NCBI RefSeq assembly: GCF_014698235.1 | Contig: NZ_JACJSP010000005.1 | Location: 1 to 64,000, forward strand | Length of the DNA stretch: 64,000 nucleotides | Direction: 5' to 3' | Origin: Limnothrix sp. FACHB-406 | Lineage (GTDB): Bacteria > Cyanobacteriota > Cyanobacteriia > CACIAM-69d | Part shown: positions 27,316-35,577 of the stretch, in pieces | Layout: each line of letters begins with the position of its first letter | Position numbering within the stretch: the first letter of the stretch is position 1 | Notes under the pieces: model-generated | Told to the model about the DNA's origin: nothing | Seen by the model: the letters and a program-made list of their open reading frames with translations, nothing else | The model's database searches: none | Program-made: the position numbers and the translations under genes

Positions 27316-28017
27316 ATGACTGCTTCCGCCGATCGCGTTCAAGGCATCTTTAACCGGATTGCGCCTGTTTATGACGATCTCAACGATTGGTTGAGTTTGG
27401 GGCTGCATCGGGTTTGGAAACAGATGACCGTGAAATGGAGCGGCGCAAAACCCGGCGATCGCGCGTTGGATCTCTGTTGTGGCAGCGGTGACTTGGCCCT
27501 GCGGTTGGCGGCGGCGGTGGGCCCGGGCGGTCAGGTGGTGGGGGCGGACTTTTCAGCGCAAATGCTCGATCTCGCTCGGGAGCGGCCCCAAGGGTTTCGG
27601 CTGTTGGCCCCGATCGCCTGGGTGGAAGCGGACGCGCTGAATTTGCCCTTTGCCGATCGGGAGTTTGACTGCGCCACGGTGGGCTATGGCTTGCGGAATG
27701 TGACCGACTTTGACCAAGCCCTGCGGGAGCTATATCGCGTTCTGAAAACCGGCGCGACCTTGGCGGCTTTGGATTTCCATCGGCCCGACAGCGCGATCGC
27801 CCAGCAATTTCAGCAACTCTATCTCGATCGGCTGGTGGTTCCCGTCGCCCAGCAATTTGGCGCAACGGCTGAATATGAATACATCCTGCCCAGTTTGCAG
27901 CGGTTCCCCGTGGGGCGCGAGCAGGTGCAGCGGGCCCAGGCGATCGGCTTTCGATCGGTGCGGCACTATCCCTTGGTGGGCGGCTTGATGGGCGTGTTGG
28001 TGGCAACCAAGCCCTAG
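27316..28017 (+). CDS. menG: 2-phytyl-1,4-naphthoquinone methyltransferase (UbiE/MenG family)
   Basis: 233 aa SAM-dependent methyltransferase; in cyanobacteria MenG makes the last step of phylloquinone, the photosystem I electron carrier. Visible: VQGIFNRIAPVYDDLNDWLS at the start, SAM motif ALDLCCGSGDLAL, then DFSAQMLDLA, and GYGLRNVTDFDQALRELYRVLK of the UbiE family. The ATG at 27316 begins MTASADRVQ; the longer upstream frame is repeat DNA. The stop overlaps that of the convergent DUF3067 gene in the shared CTAG. Confidence 0.92.
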   Translation: MTASADRVQGIFNRIAPVYDDLNDWLSLGLHRVWKQMTVKWSGAKPGDRALDLCCGSGDLALRLAAAVGPGGQVVGADFSAQMLDLARERPQGFRLLAPIAWVEADALNLPFADREFDCATVGYGLRNVTDFDQALRELYRVLKTGATLAALDFHRPDSAIAQQFQQLYLDRLVVPVAQQFGATAEYEYILPSLQRFPVGREQVQRAQAIGFRSVRHYPLVGGLMGVLVATKP

Positions 28018-28331
28018 GGCAGATCCAGTAGCCACTCGGAGGCGCGATCGCCCAGGTCGATCGGGATGCTCACGGCCTTGCCCTGCCGGGGCCGGTTTTT
28101 GGTGGTTTCAATAAACGATCGCACCTGTTCCGCCGCGCCCCAGCCTTGGATGTAGGTGGCCACCGTGGACAGATGCTCAAAATATTCCGCTTCCGTCATC
28201 GGAAACGACATCTGTTCCAGGTAGCGCCACATCACCTGCACAAAAATTTTGTCTTTGATTTTGCGGACTTGCACATCGTAGGAAAAGCCCCACTTGTCCA
28301 CAATCCATTGGTGTAAGTCCTGACCAGTCAT
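28014..28331 (-). CDS. DUF3067 family protein
   Basis: 105 aa, begins MTGQDLHQWIVDKWGFSYDVQ. This small soluble family is conserved in cyanobacteria and plastid-bearing eukaryotes; function unknown. Core patterns RKIKDKIFVQVMWRYLEQMSF, EAEYFEHLSTVATYIQGWG and RPRQGKAVSIPIDLG are clear. It is convergent with menG, with stop codons overlapping in CTAG at 28014-28017. The upstream 290 bp separates it from petC, which runs the other way. Confidence 0.85.
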   Translation of the reverse strand: MTGQDLHQWIVDKWGFSYDVQVRKIKDKIFVQVMWRYLEQMSFPMTEAEYFEHLSTVATYIQGWGAAEQVRSFIETTKNRPRQGKAVSIPIDLGDRASEWLLDLP

Positions 28332-28622
28332 GGCGCGATCGAGTGATGGTGATGATTAAAAAGCAGGGGCCTGGCCGTCAGGACAGGTTGCAAACCTGAC
28401 CCTACCATTCATGATTATTTGTAACGCAATATGAAGTTTTATACGGATCTGTTACGACCGCCCGATCGCCCCTCAGCAACGCGATCGCCTGGCCCGAGAG
28501 ATGCAATAATACCCTAGCAATTGCGGTGGCTTTGTTTGACCCGTTCAAACCCCACCCTTGCAGTCATACAATCTTTAAGATTCGTTATAGAACCCCCAAG
28601 AGAAGGCACGCGAGTAGGCATT

Positions 28623-29162
28623 ATGGCTCAAGCTTCCAGCCCTGCGGACGTACCCAGCATGGGTCGCCGCCAGTTCATGAATTTTCTGACCTTTGGCTCG
28701 GCAACGGGTATCGCCCTGGGCGCGCTGTACCCCGTTGTGCGCTACTTCATTCCTCCTTCGACCGGTGGTACTGGTGGCGGCGTAGCGGCTAAGGATGCTC
28801 TGGGCAACAGCGTTAAACTCAGCTCGTTCCTGGCCGAGCACAACGTGGGAGATCGGGTGTTGGTACAAGGCCTCAAGGGCGACCCCACCTATCTGATCGT
28901 CAACAGCAAAGAGGCGATCGCCGACTACGGTCTGAACGCCGTTTGCACCCACCTGGGCTGCGTGGTGCCCTGGAACGCCAGCGCCAATAAATTTATTTGC
29001 CCTTGCCACGGTTCCCAGTACAACAACGAAGGCAAAGTTGTCCGCGGCCCCGCGCCCCTGTCCCTCGCCTTGGCCCACGTATCGGTTGATGACGACAACG
29101 TGAGCCTCAGCCCCTGGCCGGAAACCGACTTCCGCACCGGCGAAGAACCCTGGTGGTCGTAA
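28623..29162 (+). CDS. petC: Cytochrome b6f complex Rieske iron-sulfur protein
   Basis: 179 aa. N-terminal [17 protein letters not shown] is the twin-arginine-like signal anchor (TM about 18-40), followed by the flexible glycine hinge ([13 protein letters not shown]) and the lumenal 2Fe-2S domain. The cluster ligands are in CTHLGC and CPCHGS. Carries electrons from plastoquinol to cytochrome f. ATG at 28623 is preceded by GGCACG-type sequence rather than a strong SD. First gene of the conserved petC-petA operon, with 52 bp between the genes. Confidence 0.97.
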   Translation: MAQASSPADVPSMGRRQFMNFLTFGSATGIALGALYPVVRYFIPPSTGGTGGGVAAKDALGNSVKLSSFLAEHNVGDRVLVQGLKGDPTYLIVNSKEAIADYGLNAVCTHLGCVVPWNASANKFICPCHGSQYNNEGKVVRGPAPLSLALAHVSVDDDNVSLSPWPETDFRTGEEPWWS

Positions 29163-29214
29163 TTTCTACAATTGCTCATCAATATCGCGGCTGACCGTAC
29201 TTTTTAGACAACTC

Positions 29215-30177
29215 ATGAAGACTGCTTTCAAGGTTTTGACTCGCGGTGCGATCGCCGCGATCGCCGCGATCGCCCTGTTGATCGGTGGCGACTTCGTAGC
29301 TCCCCAGGCTGCCATGGCCTATCCGTTCTGGGCCCAACAAGTGGCTCCGGCAACCCCCCGGGAAGCCACGGGCCGGATCGTTTGCGCCAACTGTCACCTG
29401 GCCAAGAAGGAAACGATCGTGGAAGTGCCCCAATCGGTACTGCCCGACACCGTGTTTGAAGCCGTGGTGAAAATCCCCTACGACACCAGCGTGCAGCAAG
29501 TGACCGGCACGGGTGAACCCGGCCCTCTGAACGTGGGTGCGGTGTTGATGCTGCCCGACGGCTTCAAGATTGCGCCCGAAGACCGGATTCCTGAAGAACT
29601 GAAGGAAAAGACCGAAGGCCTGTTCTACCAGTCCTACGCAGAAGGTCAAGATAACGTGGTGATCGTGGGGCCGCTGCCCGGCGATCAATACCAAGAAATC
29701 GTGTTCCCCGTGCTGTCGCCTAACCCCGCTGAGGACAAGGCGATCAAGTTCGGCAAGTACGCGGTGCATGTGGGTGGCAACCGTGGCCGCGGCCAGGTTT
29801 ACCCCACGGGCGACAAGAGCAACAACACGGTTTACAACGCTTCGGCGGCTGGCACGATCGGCTCGATCGCCAAGACCGATGACGGTGGCTACCGCGTGAG
29901 CATCACCAAGGAAGATGGCTCGACGGTGGAAGATGCCATCCCCGCTGGCCCGCAACCGATCGTCAAGGAAGGCGATGTGGTGACGGCTGGTCAAGCAATC
30001 ACCAACGATCCGAACGTGGGCGGCTTTGGCCAAACCGATACGGAAATCGTGCTGCAAGATCCCAACCGCGTCCTGGGTCTGCTGGCCCTGTTTGTGGCGG
30101 TGATGATCACCCAAATTCTGTTGGTGCTGAAGAAGAAACAGGTGGAGAAGGTACAAGCCGCCGAAATGAACTTCTAG
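29215..30177 (+). CDS. petA: Cytochrome f
   Basis: 320 aa c-type cytochrome of the b6f complex that passes electrons to plastocyanin or cytochrome c6. The signal peptide ends in PQAAMA and the mature protein begins YPFWAQQ, whose N-terminal Tyr is an axial haem ligand. The haem site is CANCH. A single C-terminal membrane helix (about 284-303, [20 protein letters not shown]) anchors it, followed by [15 protein letters not shown] on the stromal side. Follows petC and ends at a strong terminator. Confidence 0.98.
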   Translation: MKTAFKVLTRGAIAAIAAIALLIGGDFVAPQAAMAYPFWAQQVAPATPREATGRIVCANCHLAKKETIVEVPQSVLPDTVFEAVVKIPYDTSVQQVTGTGEPGPLNVGAVLMLPDGFKIAPEDRIPEELKEKTEGLFYQSYAEGQDNVVIVGPLPGDQYQEIVFPVLSPNPAEDKAIKFGKYAVHVGGNRGRGQVYPTGDKSNNTVYNASAAGTIGSIAKTDDGGYRVSITKEDGSTVEDAIPAGPQPIVKEGDVVTAGQAITNDPNVGGFGQTDTEIVLQDPNRVLGLLALFVAVMITQILLVLKKKQVEKVQAAEMNF

Positions 30178-30220
30178 GATTTGCTGCCTAGGTTCCTTCG
30201 TGCCTTCATTGCCCGATCGC

Positions 30221-30258
30221 AAAGCCCCTGCTCAGTTCATGAGTGGGGGCTTTGTTTT
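30221..30258 (+). terminator. Terminator of petC-petA
   Basis: AAAGCCCC tg CTC, loop, GAG tg GGGGCTTT followed by gtttt. The long GC-rich stem with a T-rich tail directly follows petA. Confidence 0.9.
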
Positions 30259-30303
30259 GGGGTTAATCAACGGTTCAAGCTTGATTGGGATTTCAAAAAC
30301 AGC

Positions 30304-31104
30304 CTAGTTGCCCATGGTTTCAAAAAACGCCTGGGCATTTTGGGAAGGGATAATCCGCACCCGCGATAGCCACTCATCTTCCCGCTCCGAAAGAACCGAA
30401 AGAAACTCATCAAAATCCACCACCTGAATTTGAACGGTGGCGGCTAGCTCGGGATTTTGTTCCGCAAAGGTTTTGGCCACCACTTCCGCTTGGGCCCGAT
30501 CCATATAAAAGCGAATTTCTTCCGTTCCATCCCGATCGACCGTGACATAGGTGGGGGCTGACCCATCGCTTGCGGTGACCAAAAATAGTGGAATTCCCTG
30601 CAATTTTTCCGGCGGTTGTTGATTTAATGCCAACAGTTCCCGGGCTAATTTCACCTCTTCCAAATCAGGGATTAGTTGCAATTGATATTCGGTGGATGGT
30701 TTCTGCAACAGCTCATAGATTGCCGACAGGGGAATGGCATTGACCCGTAATTCGCTGGATGAACTCACGGCTCCCGCTTGCAGTCGCTTCAGCCACTCTT
30801 GGGCATCTTGCGGGTTCAAAAACATCCGAGCCACCGTTGTGCGCTGGCCATCGGCATTTCCCACATCAATCAGGGCGGGCGTACCTTGGGCATCGGTGAG
30901 GGCAAAAACCGGCACGGCTTCTAATTTGCGGGCAATTTCCTCCGGGGGCAGCGCTGCCAAGGGGCCGATCGCGGCCAACCAAGCCAGGGAGCCGATCGCC
31001 CAGCCTCCAGCCAAGTGCCGCCAGTTCGATCGCACTGACTGCCAACGCTCTCGCAATCCCAAACTCACCATCGTCCATTCCATCCTGTTGATCAAACCGT
31101 TCAT
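30304..31104 (-). CDS. Tic22-like protein, downstream copy
   Basis: 266 aa. A membrane or signal segment lies at about 32-50 (LAGGWAIGSLAWLAAIGPL), cleaved or anchored near LAALPPEE. The Tic22 fold is suggested by EEIARKLEAVPVFALTDAQGTPAL, VARMFLNPQDAQEWLKRLQ, GIPLFLVTASDGSAP and IRFYMDRAQAEVVAKTF. Cyanobacterial Tic22 is a periplasmic or thylakoid-associated chaperone linked to outer-membrane biogenesis. It is the second of two tandem, diverged Tic22-like genes. Starts at 31104, 31083 or 31071 are possible. Confidence 0.75.
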   Translation of the reverse strand: MNGLINRMEWTMVSLGLRERWQSVRSNWRHLAGGWAIGSLAWLAAIGPLAALPPEEIARKLEAVPVFALTDAQGTPALIDVGNADGQRTTVARMFLNPQDAQEWLKRLQAGAVSSSSELRVNAIPLSAIYELLQKPSTEYQLQLIPDLEEVKLARELLALNQQPPEKLQGIPLFLVTASDGSAPTYVTVDRDGTEEIRFYMDRAQAEVVAKTFAEQNPELAATVQIQVVDFDEFLSVLSEREDEWLSRVRIIPSQNAQAFFETMGN

Positions 31105-31167
31105 GCGCCTGGTTCCATGCCCAGGGCGATTCCCAAACCAGTCTAGGAGCTAACCCACTTTCCAAAA

Positions 31168-31206
31168 TCAAAACCGACCAGTGCGCTAATTGCCCCGGTC
31201 GGTTTT
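31168..31206 (-). terminator. Terminator between the two Tic22-like genes
   Basis: AAAACCGACC (31170-31179) pairs with GGTCGGTTTT (31197-31206). Read on the minus strand the stem is followed by gattttgg, giving a T-rich tail. It suggests that the upstream Tic22-like gene ends in its own transcript. Confidence 0.75.
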
Positions 31207-31244
31207 GCACACCATTTAGCGGGTGTGATGATTAGCGGGTGCGA

Positions 31245-32132
31245 TTAGCGATTAGCCGGTTGTCCTCCCAACCCAGCAGCCCCGCTCGCGGGAGCCGGAG
31301 TGGCAGGGCGAGCACCCGACTGCCCAGCACCCTGACCATTGGGCTGACCGGGTTGGTTCGATCGCATGGCCCGCATATAAAACGCCGCTGCCGAAGAGGA
31401 CGGAATCAAGCGCACACTGCCCACTAACGAGTTAGGATCCGTGGCCTTTTTCAGCTCCTCAATCAGTCCATCCAGCGTAAAGACCCGCAGTTGGGCCCGG
31501 TTGATGATGTCTGGTTGACGCTGTTTGTAATCATCCAGCATCGCTTGCAAGTCTCGCTTGCTGAAGAAAAACGGCACCACTTCGCGATTGTCTGCCCGCA
31601 GCGTCAGAGGCGCATCCTCCGCTTGGGGATCTACCGCATAAAACAACGGAATCCCCGCAAATTGCTCAACGGACTGGCCCTGTTGCTTCAAAATCGCGAT
31701 CGCCGCTTCCACATCTTCCTTGCTGGGGGTGACCACCAAGTCGGGCATTTCTGGCTTATTTTGAGCCTCCGTCCACATCCGATAGAACTGGCCCAGCGTC
31801 AACAGAGCCAAGCTAACTTTGCGGGATTCAGGTGGCGCTTCGCTTTGGACGCGATTCGCAAAAGCCCGCACATCCTCCGGATCCACAAAGTGCAAAATTG
31901 CGCCATCAGCCGGTTTGGGTTCGGCGGCCGGTTGGTTCTGTTGCTTGGGGAACACCAAAATGGGCTGGCCATTTTCTTGGGTGACGGAAAACAACGGCAC
32001 CACATCCAAGCGCCGCACAATTTCATCGGTGCTCAGGGCCTGCACGATCGAAGGGAAACAGACCATCGATCCCAGCACCGCGCTCACGGCGGCCAGGGTT
32101 GCGGCTGAAGCGCGAGAAAACAACGATTTCAC
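31245..32132 (-). CDS. Tic22-like protein, upstream copy
   Basis: 295 aa with a clear signal peptide (1-34, ASAATLAAVSAVLGSMVCF ... VQA). The mature part has the repeat pattern of Tic22: STDEIVRRLDVVPLFSVTQENG, ILHFVDPEDVRAFANRVQSE, AGIPLFYAVDPQAEDAPL, VPFFFSKRDLQAMLDDYKQRQ. The C-terminal 45 residues are Pro/Gly/Ala/Gln-rich (NQPGQPNGQGAGQSGARP) and probably disordered. A periplasmic chaperone role is expected from the family. Upstream lies a 570-bp gap. The two copies are clearly diverged, so the duplication is old. Confidence 0.8.
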   Translation of the reverse strand: MKSLFSRASAATLAAVSAVLGSMVCFPSIVQALSTDEIVRRLDVVPLFSVTQENGQPILVFPKQQNQPAAEPKPADGAILHFVDPEDVRAFANRVQSEAPPESRKVSLALLTLGQFYRMWTEAQNKPEMPDLVVTPSKEDVEAAIAILKQQGQSVEQFAGIPLFYAVDPQAEDAPLTLRADNREVVPFFFSKRDLQAMLDDYKQRQPDIINRAQLRVFTLDGLIEELKKATDPNSLVGSVRLIPSSSAAAFYMRAMRSNQPGQPNGQGAGQSGARPATPAPASGAAGLGGQPANR

Positions 32133-32705
32133 GAAAAGCCTCCTGAGTCTCGGAAAGCGACAGCCCGGGTGAATGCACTGGCTGGCTGTCTAAATGAAGC
32201 GAGTTAGATACCCAAACGAGCTGATCCCAAGTCGATAGTGATTTAACGCTGTCGTTTGCACGCTTTCACCCTCAACAGTGCCAGAGCGTCTGGTGATGAA
32301 AAACGTTTACGCGCCAGTGTCAGCCTGTTCGGGGCGATCGGGCTTGGAGTCTCGATGGAATTGCCATCTCATAATACGACCTCTTGTTAAAGCTGAAGAT
32401 TTTTAAAAATTTCGCGAAGTATTCGTGCCAGTTTCTAAATTGCCCCGCTTAGCACCATCCCTTCTGGAATGGCTGAAACGTTCCAAACCCTTGAGAGCGC
32501 AACGTTACTGTGCTCAAGGTCAATTTATGAACTGATCCGGATCAATCAAAGTCTGAAGCTCAGTTGCGAAAGTGAAAATGCCAATCCTCGTGCTGGTTTT
32601 GAGACCTTCTATTGTCAGTTTCAGAGCGATCGGTTGCAGTTTTCCCGAAATGCGAAAGGTCAACCGAAAGAAGGACTAGAGACTCTCAATATTGCACGAG
32701 GTTGT
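32133..32705. other. Intergenic region upstream of a small secreted protein
   Basis: 573 bases. The frame used by the next small gene is open upstream to about 32469, but that extension has no coding character. AT-rich stretch at 32390-32440. No known RNA recognised. Confidence 0.4.
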
Positions 32706-32939
32706 ATGACTCAAATGCACATTTCCCCTACCAAGCCGTCCCTGTTCGCCCGCGTAGGTGCAGCGATCGCCACTGGGGTTGTGACCATCACAGCGGCAGG
32801 CGTGATCCAAAATGCTGCCCCGTTGGTCGCTCAGGCAACCTCTGCTCATGATCAAGACTCATCCCAAGCCCTCTTGGTCGTGGCCCGCGCGGTTAGCAAT
32901 CAAGATCCCCCACGCCGTGGTGATGAACGTCGTGGCTAA
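32706..32939 (+). CDS. Possible small secreted protein (77 aa)
   Basis: Starts MTQMHISPTKPSLFARV at an ATG with GAGG 5 nt upstream. A hydrophobic stretch (about 18-38, GAAIATGVVTITAAGVIQ) followed by APLVAQA looks like a signal peptide with cleavage near residue 44. The mature part would be about 33 residues, ending basic (DPPRRGDERRG). No family recognised. Coding status rests on the SD and the signal-like segment only. Confidence 0.45.
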   Translation: MTQMHISPTKPSLFARVGAAIATGVVTITAAGVIQNAAPLVAQATSAHDQDSSQALLVVARAVSNQDPPRRGDERRG

Positions 32940-33839
32940 AGGCGTGGCTAAATTCGACAACCTAACTGGCAAAACTGACCAACAATATTTGATCAATCCA
33001 GAGATTGATCAATCCAGAGACAAAGATGATCTCAATCGATCGAATCTTTTCATTACTGGTTCAGCGTTGGTTTAGGGTTGGCTGAAGGTTAATTTAGCGC
33101 GAGTTTAGTGATTTCTGACCTCTGGTTGTTTGAATTGTGGTGACGAGTTGAGATGACCCGGAGCAACTGCCTCATTGGGATCGATCGAGCTTCATCATGG
33201 TAACGCTGTCTCACTCCCCAGTCATGCTCAGGGGCGAAAGTCAGGTGCATGGTTTGAGGCAAATTGAAAGTCAATGAGTCAGTTGTTGAAGCTGGTTTCT
33301 GAGCATCGTGTTTTCCATCATTCGGCTGTTTCGCGACTAAGTATCATGTAACCTCCCAGATTGCATGAATGCTTTGGAATCTGGACTGACCTGTTATGAC
33401 AGAATCCTCCGTTGGGGGATTTTTTATTGCTATTTTCTGCAAGCCTAATTGACAGGAAAAATTTCTAGACTGCAATAGGTTGTTTTGAATTTAATTCGAG
33501 CTGGTTGATAATTAATTAGACTTGATTTAAACAATTTTTGGTGAACTGCTGAACTAGAGAAAACGGCCTGAGATTTGAACAATTTTCGATGGATAATCAA
33601 AAATTAACAATTAACCATTGATCATGCCCCGATGAGCGATCGCGCCGCAAAGTGGCCGACACCGGAATCATCAGCGCTTGAATGGTCTATAGAATTTTGA
33701 TTGGGAACTTGAACTGGCTTTCTGAACCGGGTTTCTAAACTGGATTCATATCTAGCACTCGATCGGCTGAGTTGGCTGACTGGAGTGCAGGCTAACTTGG
33801 CACTAACGCAATGCCAATTCAATCAACTAATTCTAACTA
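32940..33839. other. Non-coding region with one candidate small RNA
   Basis: About 900 bases without a supported gene, except for the candidate RNA at 33350-33426. AT-rich from 33430 to 33600, with gatcaatccagagattgatcaatccagag as a short tandem repeat at about 32992-33020. Confidence 0.45.
33350..33426 (+). ncRNA. Candidate small RNA with terminator
   Basis: TATCAT (33342-33347) could be a -10 box. The following about 75 nt carry acctccc near the 5' end, a CAGATT/AATCTG hairpin (33357-33383) and a Rho-independent terminator: AATCCTCC (33403-33410), gtt, GGGGGATT (33414-33421), then a run of T to 33425. No family is recognised. Confidence 0.5.
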
Positions 33840-33869
33840 TTGCGCCTATTATCATTGCGCCTGCTGTCT

Positions 33870-34601
33870 ATGAAACTTCGACAAGTCTTTGTCCAAATCT
33901 GGCGTGTGAATGCAGTCCTGATCCTGTTGGGTGGTTTGCTCTCTCTGGGTGTGATGGGATTAGCCCTGATCTCAATGCTGCTGCACAACGCGCGATCGCA
34001 CTCAGCTTCGCAGGTGATGAACATTGACCAAACCCAATCGATTGAAACCCGAACCCGATTGGGAAATTTTGCGCGAATCGAGGGAACCAATACCTTACGC
34101 GCACCGCTGCACCTAACCCAGGATTATGAACAAAGCCGTGGATTTGCCAACTCTTCCTATTCCAAAGAGGCAGATTCCCTACAGAACTATCTCTTTTTTA
34201 ACGAGCTGACACGTCAAACCTATTGGCTCAAACCACCCGATCGGGGACTGATTTGGGTGGATGAAAAGCTTTTAGCCGCTCCCGTCCAGCCCACGGATCC
34301 TCCGACCACAACGCCAGTTGGGTTCGTTTATCTAGTCATTACAACCGACAGCAACCAAGATCGCCGCCTGACCGAAAAGGATCGCAAAACCCTGGCGATT
34401 TCCGATGCCAACGGTGAGCGCTTTGCATTGTTGATTGAGAATGTGGACGAGTTTCACGGCGCATCGGGGGTGAAAGATCAGCGCCTTTCGGTGTTTTACA
34501 CCCGTGACCAAATGCTGAATGTGGCAGAGTTGGATCTAAAAACTCAAAAAGTCTTGAGCACCACCTCAGTTCCCAGGCCCCAAGGTTCACCGGCTCCCTA
34601 A
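33870..34601 (+). CDS. Membrane-anchored protein with EF-hand-like motif, function unknown
   Basis: 243 aa from the ATG at 33870 (MKLRQVFVQIWRVNAVLIL); an upstream ATG at 33840 is possible. One N-terminal transmembrane helix (about 12-36, VNAVLILLGGLLSLGVMGLAL), then a periplasmic or extracytoplasmic domain. TDSNQDRRLTEKDRKTL at about residue 160-176 fits an EF-hand or dockerin-type calcium loop (DxNxDxxL..xD). I know no family name. It is isolated, between regions with candidate small RNAs. Confidence 0.7.
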   Translation: MKLRQVFVQIWRVNAVLILLGGLLSLGVMGLALISMLLHNARSHSASQVMNIDQTQSIETRTRLGNFARIEGTNTLRAPLHLTQDYEQSRGFANSSYSKEADSLQNYLFFNELTRQTYWLKPPDRGLIWVDEKLLAAPVQPTDPPTTTPVGFVYLVITTDSNQDRRLTEKDRKTLAISDANGERFALLIENVDEFHGASGVKDQRLSVFYTRDQMLNVAELDLKTQKVLSTTSVPRPQGSPAP

Positions 34602-34629
34602 GCTGAATCGCCAACGCCGAACTGAGGAG

Positions 34630-34893
34630 ATGCCCGAAAAGTATCTTGAGGCACTCGCCAATCATCAACGATCGTGGAGGCACGCGGCTGGGGGTGTCTC
34701 ATCACTCCCCCGCGTCATCCCCGATCTGCGTCCAAGGACTTATTTCAATGCTCTGCTCCGGATCACCGAGCCGGATTGCGCTCCCTGGCTGGTTGTTCCA
34801 ATTTTCAGGTTAGAAAACCCCAATTCCGGTGATTGGGAAGCTTTTCGGCCCGTATCTCACCCAGAATTGGTAAAAATTCTACAAGAAGACTAA
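34630..34893 (+). CDS. Hypothetical protein (87 aa)
   Basis: MPEKYLEALANHQRSW ... EAFRPVSHPELVKILQED. Soluble, no domain recognised. It begins 29 bp after the preceding gene on the same strand. GAGG sits directly before the ATG, closer than a normal SD. The last third (WLVVPIFRLENPNSGDWEAF) has protein-like composition. Could be spurious. Confidence 0.4.
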   Translation: MPEKYLEALANHQRSWRHAAGGVSSLPRVIPDLRPRTYFNALLRITEPDCAPWLVVPIFRLENPNSGDWEAFRPVSHPELVKILQED

Positions 34894-34924
34894 ACTTTTG
34901 CTTCGTGAAATGCTAATATCCAGT

Positions 34925-35031
34925 TAGAGCGAAAGCCAAAGGGCCACGTTCAAGTAGCCCTCAAGTTTTCCTCCCAAAAGACGTAGACGAATTCGGAGTC
35001 GCCTTCCCCCCTCGCGATTCCGATTTTTTTT
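34925..35031 (+). ncRNA. Candidate small RNA ending in a strong terminator
   Basis: TAATAT at 34914-34919 could be a -10 box. The about 105-nt product would hold an AGGGC/GCCCT hairpin (about 34939-34963) and a terminator CGGAGTCGC (34994-35002) / GCGATTCCG (35014-35022) followed by eight T. Alternatively the terminator simply ends the 34630 gene. No RNA family recognised. Confidence 0.45.
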
Positions 35032-35059
35032 ATCGAAATCTTGCTCAAATCAGGCTTCC

Positions 35060-35577
35060 GTGGAACCACCGGCTAGTGAGTTACCCCCCGTAACTCATCA
35101 AGCGTTGCTTGGCGGCTCCCTGCGTTGACCTACCCTAACGATTAAGGTTTCAGGTAAAGCTGAGCTAAAACTGCGAATGCACCCTGGGGCTGCTCGCCAG
35201 TTATCCAAGACAGAGGTTGAGAGCAAAGACAAACTCAAGAGAGCGTCAGCATCTGTGTTCTCTCGCCTGAGTTGCTGTCCTGATTATTCCCTAGGAGCAG
35301 GGGATTCGACAAGTTTTTGGCTACCGTCTTCATCAAATCTTTAAAAAAGTTGCGAAAGTCCGGCAAGCGATCGAACGCGGAGATCGCTGCTATTGGGCGG
35401 AAATTCTGATGATGATGAGGCCAAGATGGCAATGGGGTGATGGTGGTTCTTTGCGGTTGGCCGCAAGCCGGGGCCTGGAAATAGGCGAGAATGAAGGACT
35501 GTTGGGCTGGTAATGCCGCCATTGCACGATCGCCCCAATTTCGATCGCCCTCATCCCTCGCTTGTAGTTAATCGCTT
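35060..35577. other. Non-coding region with a strong long hairpin
   Basis: GAGTTAC (35081-35087), five C, GTAACTC forms a tight hairpin, extended imperfectly by GGCT/AAGC-type pairs out to about 35065-35135. A second hairpin GAGAG...CTCTC lies at about 35239-35267. A structured RNA is possible, but none was recognised. No supported gene. Confidence 0.4.

Noticed and set aside
35235-35522. 95-codon minus-strand frame upstream of the DICT gene
   Set aside because: No RBS, no recognisable family, and it covers a predicted hairpin at 35239-35267.
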